NCBI GenBank assembly: GCA_000620945.1
Contig: KK211198.1
Location: forward strand, 854,120-918,119
Length of the DNA: 64,000 bases
Direction of reading: 5' to 3'
Origin: [Clostridium] viride DSM 6836
GTDB taxonomy: Bacteria; Bacillota; Clostridia; Oscillospirales; Oscillospiraceae
Position 1 is the stretch's first letter. Every line of letters starts with the position of its first letter. A program made the position numbers and the translations under genes. Positions 60,101 to 64,000 of this stretch are shown here, piece after piece. The notes beneath the pieces were generated by a model. It was not told the origin of the DNA. It ran no database searches and saw nothing but the letters and a program-made list of their open reading frames with translations.

Positions 60101-63100
60101 AGCCGGGGGCGATGGCAATTTAATGGTGAGTATTGCGTTTCCTGCGACTGCGGCCCGAGAATTGGTATCCATTTCCATCAAAGCACAGCCAGAAAAGACG
60201 AGTTATACAGTTGGAGAAACCTTCGACAAAACGGGCATGGTCGTGACCGCAACCTATGATGATGGCACAACGGATGGCAACTTCACAGACTACACCGTTG
60301 ACAAAACCGGCCCTCTGAGCTCGAGCGACACCTCGATCAAGGTGACGGCAAACCACACAAGTATCTCTTCGCAGCAGCTAATTGAGGTGAGCAAACTGGA
60401 TGGTCCCTCCGCACCAACGGTTACCTTCTCCTTTGACGGCGAACACGCCAATATGCTTATGGGCGCCACTGCTTTAATGCAATACAGCCTAGACGAAGAA
60501 AGTAGCTGGTCTGACTGCAGTGAGAACATGGATTTGACCGGCATCAACATTAGCACCAGCGGCATTAAAGTGCGTCTTATGGAAACGGATACTACCAAAG
60601 CTGGCGAAATTAAGACCATCAGCATAAGCAAGGCAGAAACACCTACCGCAACCGCAAGTAACGCGACGGTGTCCGGCAAGGGTACCATTACTGGCGTGAC
60701 TGACAAAATGGAGTATAAGTTATCTGTCTCGTCTACCTGGATAAGCGGCGACGGCAACCCCATTGCCCTTGATCCTGGCACCTATGAGATACGGGTTAAG
60801 GCCACCGGCACAGTACTGGCTAGTGACAGCCAGGTGCTGACCATCGCAGCGTTTGTAAAGGGTACGCCGACTAAACTGGATTTGAGCTATTCCCTGACTG
60901 ACGTGGTCTATGACGGTGATGCCAAGCCCCTATCCGTGACGGCTGGTTCGAGCAAGAACTTGGGTGAGATCATTGTTTATTACGATGGCAAGACTGACGC
61001 TCCTACCAATGCAGGTACGTACCAAATTACCGTAGACATTGCGGGCAATGCAGAGTACAACGCGGTCACTGGACTGCCCCTGGGCGACTACAGCATTGAA
61101 AAAGCAAGTCATACCGGCATCACGACAGTTTCCAAGACGGTTCGGGCAAACAAGGCAGAAACCAATCTCACGGTTGCATTGCCCACTGACCTCCCCCATG
61201 GGGCAAGCTTTGCTGCATCCGGAACCGTTGGCGGTACTGTAGCGCTGATTGCTAGTCACTCTGTGGAAGGCACAACGCTGACTGTTAGCACCGCCAGTCA
61301 TGCAGCGACCAGCGCCACCATCACCATTCCAGTGACCGGAGCAACAAACTACCAAGATTATGACGTGGTGGTTACCATTACCGCCGAAAACAAGGAAATA
61401 GTCACCGTTTCCGGCTTAACTCCTGCCACCGATCTGGTCTACAACGGTATGCCCCAAAACGGATACACCGGCACTGTAACCGTTTCTGACAACAAGGTAA
61501 GCACCGACGAGCTAGTCTACACTTACACCAGTACGGACAGCGGAACCTATAACAGCACCACTGCCCCAACCAATGCAGGTGCTTATCAATTGGTGGTTTC
61601 CATAGCGGATGACAATGAGGATTTTGCCGGTGCACATGAAGCGATTGCTTTTGATATTGCGAAAAAGGAAATCACCACACCCCCTGCAGATACTACCGAG
61701 TTTTCCTATCGCGGCGAGGAACAGACCTATGTCCTTGTTGCATCCGATGCGTACAGCGTCAGCAACAATAAACAGACCAATGCGGGGACATATCCGGTAA
61801 CCGTGGAACTAAGGGATAAAGCAAATACGCAATGGGCTGATAGCAAGAATACGGAGGATAACACCTTCGATTTTGTGATCAAAAAGGTCTCGGCTACCGT
61901 ATCTGCGGACAATAAGACTAAGATTGAAGGGCAACCTGATCCCGTATTTACCTTTACTTCCAGCGGCTTCGTGAAGGGAGAGAGCATTACCGGCGTCACC
62001 TTTACCTTGACGGGTACCACCATTACTCTTGGGGGAGGCACGGTTTCCGGTGGTGGAAACGACAATTATGACATCACCTATAAAGCGGGAACGCTGACCA
62101 TCCGGCCTGCTCAGGAGGTTCTAGCAGCGACCATCTCCGCTGCAACCACCGCCAAAACTGGCGTCGTTGCTTTGGACAAAGCCGCTAGTGAAGTGTCCAA
62201 GGGGCAGAAATTTGTGTCTACCGCCCTCATGACCACGTTGAACCATGCCATTGCGGATGCTCAAAAACACGTAACTACTGGCGATACAGCCCCAAGCCCT
62301 GGGCCCGAAAGCTCTGTCTTGAGTGCTATTACGGCGCTAGACAATGCACTTCAAGCGTTTATCCAAGGCATCCAAGTTGGCACAAAGGCTACCTCCTCCG
62401 GTGGTGGCTCCTCCGTGATTCGCGACGGTAGTGACAAAGCCACAGGGATAACCGTGGAAGGTACCTTGTATAGCAACATCCGCGTGACTCCTTTGAGCCT
62501 CCGTGAAACAGGCACCACAAATGATCTGCTTGATGCCAAGACCTACGGTGAGTTAGAGCAGCGTGTTGCCAGCGGATTCTCAGTCTTTGCCGCTTATGGA
62601 GTCTCCTGTGATAGCTACCGCGGCGATCTAACCTTGACCTTCCCTGTGGATGCTGCGTACAACGGAAAGGAGTTTATGGTATCGCATAAAACAAGTGATG
62701 GAACGATTAAAATCTATACCGGTACAACTAAAGACGGCAAAATCACAATTCAAGTACAAAACCTAGCTTTGTTTATGATTGCCATTCAGGCCGATTCGCA
62801 GTCTTCCGATCCGGGGGCAAGCACGTTTCCTGATGTCAAGCAGAATGACTGGTTTTATGATGCAGTGGCAACGTGCCGCCAACTTGGCCTGATGAACGGC
62901 ACATCACAGACAAGCTTTGAGCCAAATGCAAACAGCACCCGGGCCATGATTGTCACGGTTCTTTATAACATGGCCGGCAAACCTGCTGTGACGACTAGTG
63001 GGAGCGAATGGTATGCAAACGCTCAGAGTTGGGCAATGGAAAACGGCATTTCCGACGGCTCAAACCTTGAGGGCCACATTACTCGTGAACAGCTTGTCAC

Positions 63101-63329
63101 CATGCTTTGGAGGCACGCAGGAAGCCCAGAGCTCTCCGACTATGCGAGTCTGTTGACCTTCACAGACGCAAGTGAAATTTCCCAATACGCACAGCTTGCC
63201 TTTGCTTGGGCACATCAGGAGGGCATTGTCAGCGGAAAAGGAAATGGTATCTTGGATCCCAAAGGCAATGCCACACGAGCAGAGGTGGCAAAGTTGTTTG
63301 CATCTCTGCAACATAACATTAAAAAATGA
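57108..63329 (+). CDS. Giant SLH surface protein with BspA-type leucine-rich repeats
   Basis: The 2073-residue product has a signal peptide (about 1-25). About a dozen BspA/LRR_5-type leucine-rich repeats lie at about 75-360 (GCTSLSSITIPSKVSSIG-like), then a cadherin-like sandwich (about 394-484). Tandem Ig-like units follow, including a duplicated module at about 495-660 and 918-1080 (TPTKNGTPSTT, FLGGTAYTAT, TYDDGTTD). YDG/MBG-type domains are at about 1250-1660, a FIVAR-like helical domain at about 1667-1750, and three SLH repeats at about 1906-2070. It is an S-layer-attached adhesin candidate. ATG 57108 follows AGGAGG by 9 bases and starts the signal peptide. The 540-base gap upstream shows no clear promoter or gene. 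Confidence 0.9.
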   Translation: MRTRLLSLAMALCMMVSLLPTVAMAADIITGQGYEYNTKTKILTVKEKGGAQRFGGDYQASYRNQCIKAVIQTGVTELGYCEFHLFAALTTVEFPSTLTKVSEGAFSQCTSLTEITIPETVTEIGNSPFWGCTALKKVTLPSSLTSITEAMFEGCTSLETITFNNINNVKSVGNSAFKGCTNLKTFTIPSQVTSIGNNAFYGCSSLSSITIPSKVSSIGEWAFYNCTSLTSAIFQNSMTDLTRSIFHGCTNLSSVTLPSNLKTIGIDAFNSCTSLSSINIPSTVTLIDSRAFQACSNLSAVHFASPSALDVINDYSFYGCSRLSFIIIPSKVTRLGYNAFSGCTNITAVFDSPTAPVLDAYGIVFQPADGYKLYVPKYGTGYSGYGWTRLVVGNVGLTNLTLSSGELSPAFSFNQYTYTATVPTGTSSITFTPTDFRGETITVNGTPVVSGQASNVISLTGDTTTVTIQATYGTTVETYTVEVTKAPAPVNLFTLSGKVTTPTKNGTPSTTAIDTAQYTGTVSWKDPSGSSVGSKFLGGTAYTATLTLTPKQGYTFKGLLANQFTFTNATVTNPAGGDGDLVVSIAFPATAPRTLSSMAITTQPKTSYEYGETFSASGMIVKATYDDGTTDNNFTAYTVDKTGPLTPSDTMVTLTATGTSMTATQPITVAARVLTSIAVTTQPKMTYQYGETFSPAGMVVTANYKDGATDHNFTDYTVDKTGPLTMSDTTVTLTARDTAVKTTLNITINKADGPAAPSLTFSFDGVNANKLMGSDSTMQYSLDGGAAWSTCSSDMVLAGTQISADKDIKVRKKETATTLPGEIQTIDILVGPASPTGMLPTDCTTIENSNGKISGVNPAMEYKRSTASSWTAVSGNEITGLTDGTYEVRFKATGHMLPSSPSSVPISPYIPATVTNFVLDSHVTAPTKNGTPSTTPIDATQYTGTVSWNVTSGAPVGSTFLGGTAYTATVTLTPKYGYTFSGVSANSFTYLDAAVTHSAGGDGNLMVSIAFPATAARELVSISIKAQPEKTSYTVGETFDKTGMVVTATYDDGTTDGNFTDYTVDKTGPLSSSDTSIKVTANHTSISSQQLIEVSKLDGPSAPTVTFSFDGEHANMLMGATALMQYSLDEESSWSDCSENMDLTGINISTSGIKVRLMETDTTKAGEIKTISISKAETPTATASNATVSGKGTITGVTDKMEYKLSVSSTWISGDGNPIALDPGTYEIRVKATGTVLASDSQVLTIAAFVKGTPTKLDLSYSLTDVVYDGDAKPLSVTAGSSKNLGEIIVYYDGKTDAPTNAGTYQITVDIAGNAEYNAVTGLPLGDYSIEKASHTGITTVSKTVRANKAETNLTVALPTDLPHGASFAASGTVGGTVALIASHSVEGTTLTVSTASHAATSATITIPVTGATNYQDYDVVVTITAENKEIVTVSGLTPATDLVYNGMPQNGYTGTVTVSDNKVSTDELVYTYTSTDSGTYNSTTAPTNAGAYQLVVSIADDNEDFAGAHEAIAFDIAKKEITTPPADTTEFSYRGEEQTYVLVASDAYSVSNNKQTNAGTYPVTVELRDKANTQWADSKNTEDNTFDFVIKKVSATVSADNKTKIEGQPDPVFTFTSSGFVKGESITGVTFTLTGTTITLGGGTVSGGGNDNYDITYKAGTLTIRPAQEVLAATISAATTAKTGVVALDKAASEVSKGQKFVSTALMTTLNHAIADAQKHVTTGDTAPSPGPESSVLSAITALDNALQAFIQGIQVGTKATSSGGGSSVIRDGSDKATGITVEGTLYSNIRVTPLSLRETGTTNDLLDAKTYGELEQRVASGFSVFAAYGVSCDSYRGDLTLTFPVDAAYNGKEFMVSHKTSDGTIKIYTGTTKDGKITIQVQNLALFMIAIQADSQSSDPGASTFPDVKQNDWFYDAVATCRQLGLMNGTSQTSFEPNANSTRAMIVTVLYNMAGKPAVTTSGSEWYANAQSWAMENGISDGSNLEGHITREQLVTMLWRHAGSPELSDYASLLTFTDASEISQYAQLAFAWAHQEGIVSGKGNGILDPKGNATRAEVAKLFASLQHNIKK
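58590..60350 (+). repeat. Duplicated Ig-like module inside the giant SLH gene
   Basis: Unit 1 (about 58590-59090) and unit 2 (about 59862-60350) encode near-parallel segments: V(T)(T/A)PTKNGTPSTT, QYTGTVSW, FLGGTAYTA, GGDG, VSIAFPATA and then ATYDDGTTD..FT.YTVDKTGPL. The last motif also recurs in a third, partial copy near 59200-59290. The identity is visible at DNA level, suggesting duplication by recombination. Confidence 0.7.
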
Positions 63330-63333
63330 AGAT

Positions 63334-63390
63334 AATAAACGGTGGGTGAGGATCAAAAAACACGTATCCTCGCCCACCGTTTATTGTATT
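63334..63390. terminator. Bidirectional terminator after the giant SLH gene
   Basis: AATAAACGGTGGGTGAGGAT (63334-63353) and its near-perfect complement at 63366-63385 form a 20-bp stem, with one G-T position, around CAAAAAACACGT. Confidence 0.88.
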
Positions 63391-63456
63391 CGAACCGAAC
63401 GTGGCCGCCCTTCCACAAAGGCAAGAGAAGCGTTAGCCATCTAAGAAATGCAAAAA

Positions 63457-64000
63457 TCATTCGTTCCTGCTCACCTTATTTAACTTGGCACCTAGATTGA
63501 TGAGGCGCATAACCCGCTCGGCAGCAAATTCTAATAACGGTGCCGCATGTTCCATGGCATAGGGTAGGGTCATTATATCCGTCACCGAACTCTCCGCGAT
63601 AAAAAGAGGCGCTTCGTCTGTTGGGGATTGCTGACACACACCACCTCCGATTGCTATAACCGGAACTCCTTGTTTTGCTGCCCGAGTCGCTATACTATAA
63701 GCAACCTTGCCGAAATTGGTGCTTCTGTCAATATGCCCCTCCCCTGTAATCACAAGATCGGTATTCGAAAGCAAGTCATCAAAGCCGCAAAGATCTAAGA
63801 TTGCATGACATCCGGAAACGAGCCTAGTCTGGCAGAACGCCATGAGACCTGCGCCCAATCCTCCGGCAGCTCCTGCACCCGGCACATCAAGGATATCCAT
63901 GCCATTACACTCTTTCACTCTACGGGCATAGTTGCGCAAACCCTCGTCTAAGCGGTGGATTTCTTCCTGGGATGCCCCCTTTTGTGGCCCGTAAACCACC
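63457..64000 (-). CDS. Glycerate kinase, C-terminal part (runs off the window)
   Basis: About 180 residues are present; the family is about 380 long, so the N-terminal half lies beyond position 64000. Family motifs are VYGPQKGA, PGAGAAGGLGAGLMAF, DLVITGEGHIDRSTNFGK and GKVAYSIATRAA. It is a class II glycerate kinase (GlxK/GarK type), phosphorylating glycerate in glyoxylate/glucarate or serine-related catabolism. The true start is not visible. Confidence 0.9.
   Translation of the reverse strand, partial: VVYGPQKGASQEEIHRLDEGLRNYARRVKECNGMDILDVPGAGAAGGLGAGLMAFCQTRLVSGCHAILDLCGFDDLLSNTDLVITGEGHIDRSTNFGKVAYSIATRAAKQGVPVIAIGGGVCQQSPTDEAPLFIAESSVTDIMTLPYAMEHAAPLLEFAAERVMRLINLGAKLNKVSRNE

Noticed and set aside
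57108-63329. CRISPR-like or tandem DNA repeat array in the LRR region
   Set aside because: The periodicity is that of coding leucine-rich repeats with variable DNA, not identical repeats with spacers.
1-64000. rRNA, tRNA, prophage or intact insertion sequence
   Set aside because: I looked through the intergenic gaps and saw no cloverleaf, rRNA, integrase, transposase or phage structural gene.

Overview
The window looks like a chromosomal stretch from an anaerobic, endospore-forming member of the Clostridia (Bacillota). The evidence is spoIIID, a dipicolinate synthase locus, DUF4183 spore-surface-type proteins, an NAD-linked multisubunit [FeFe] hydrogenase, S-layer homology (SLH) proteins and a minimal SmsCB iron-sulfur assembly pair. 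Spacing is tight, with Shine-Dalgarno sites of the GGAGG type and strong intrinsic terminators between convergent genes. I see no rRNA, tRNA, CRISPR array, prophage or complete insertion sequence.

Layout. 0-7 kb: a DUF6514-like gene; a promoter, cyclic-di-GMP-I riboswitch and terminator in front of a secreted stalk-domain protein; a SUV3-like helicase; two DUF4183 proteins; a ferredoxin/NapH-like redox pair; a two-helix K+ channel. 7-10 kb: KtrAB potassium uptake (minus strand), a thioesterase and a small unknown gene. 10-16 kb: a BlaI/M56-type regulatory operon with its own operators, an APC amino acid permease and an ABC-F ATPase. 16.4-27.1 kb (minus strand): a cobalamin riboswitch followed by three secreted or anchored proteins and an ECF transporter. 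27-38 kb: an M23 peptidase, a zinc-ribbon protein, hydCBA hydrogenase, an NMT1/SsuA-type ABC importer, motAB and a UPF0178 gene. 38-46 kb: two tandem YhgE/Pip proteins, spoIIID behind a duplicated upstream segment, and FakA/Asp23. 46-52 kb: a thioesterase, smsB and smsC, DUF1846, asnA and dpaB with a decapitated dpaA. 52.3-55 kb: an AT-richer insert carrying an ABC-F resistance-type gene with a leader-peptide attenuator. 55-64 kb: a flavin disulfide reductase, a 2073-residue SLH surface protein and the 3' part of a glycerate kinase gene.

The most interesting unit is the cobalamin-riboswitch operon. Its products include a DUF4430 (transcobalamin beta-domain-like) SLH protein, an alpha/alpha-barrel (prenyltransferase/terpene-cyclase-like) SLH protein, a membrane-anchored DUF4430 protein, an EcfT and a single polypeptide fusing two ECF ATPases to an S component. 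The two folds that together make vertebrate transcobalamin/intrinsic factor occur here on separate polypeptides under a B12 riboswitch. I infer a wall-spanning corrinoid capture-and-relay system: S-layer receptor, membrane-tethered receptor, ECF importer. Its EcfT gene has no ordinary start codon for the conserved N-terminus.

Other points worth checking are the loss of the 5' part of dpaA beside the ABC-F insert, the ABC-F attenuator, the imperfect promoter-region repeat at spoIIID, and the three-gene BlaI/M56 operon without a beta-lactamase.
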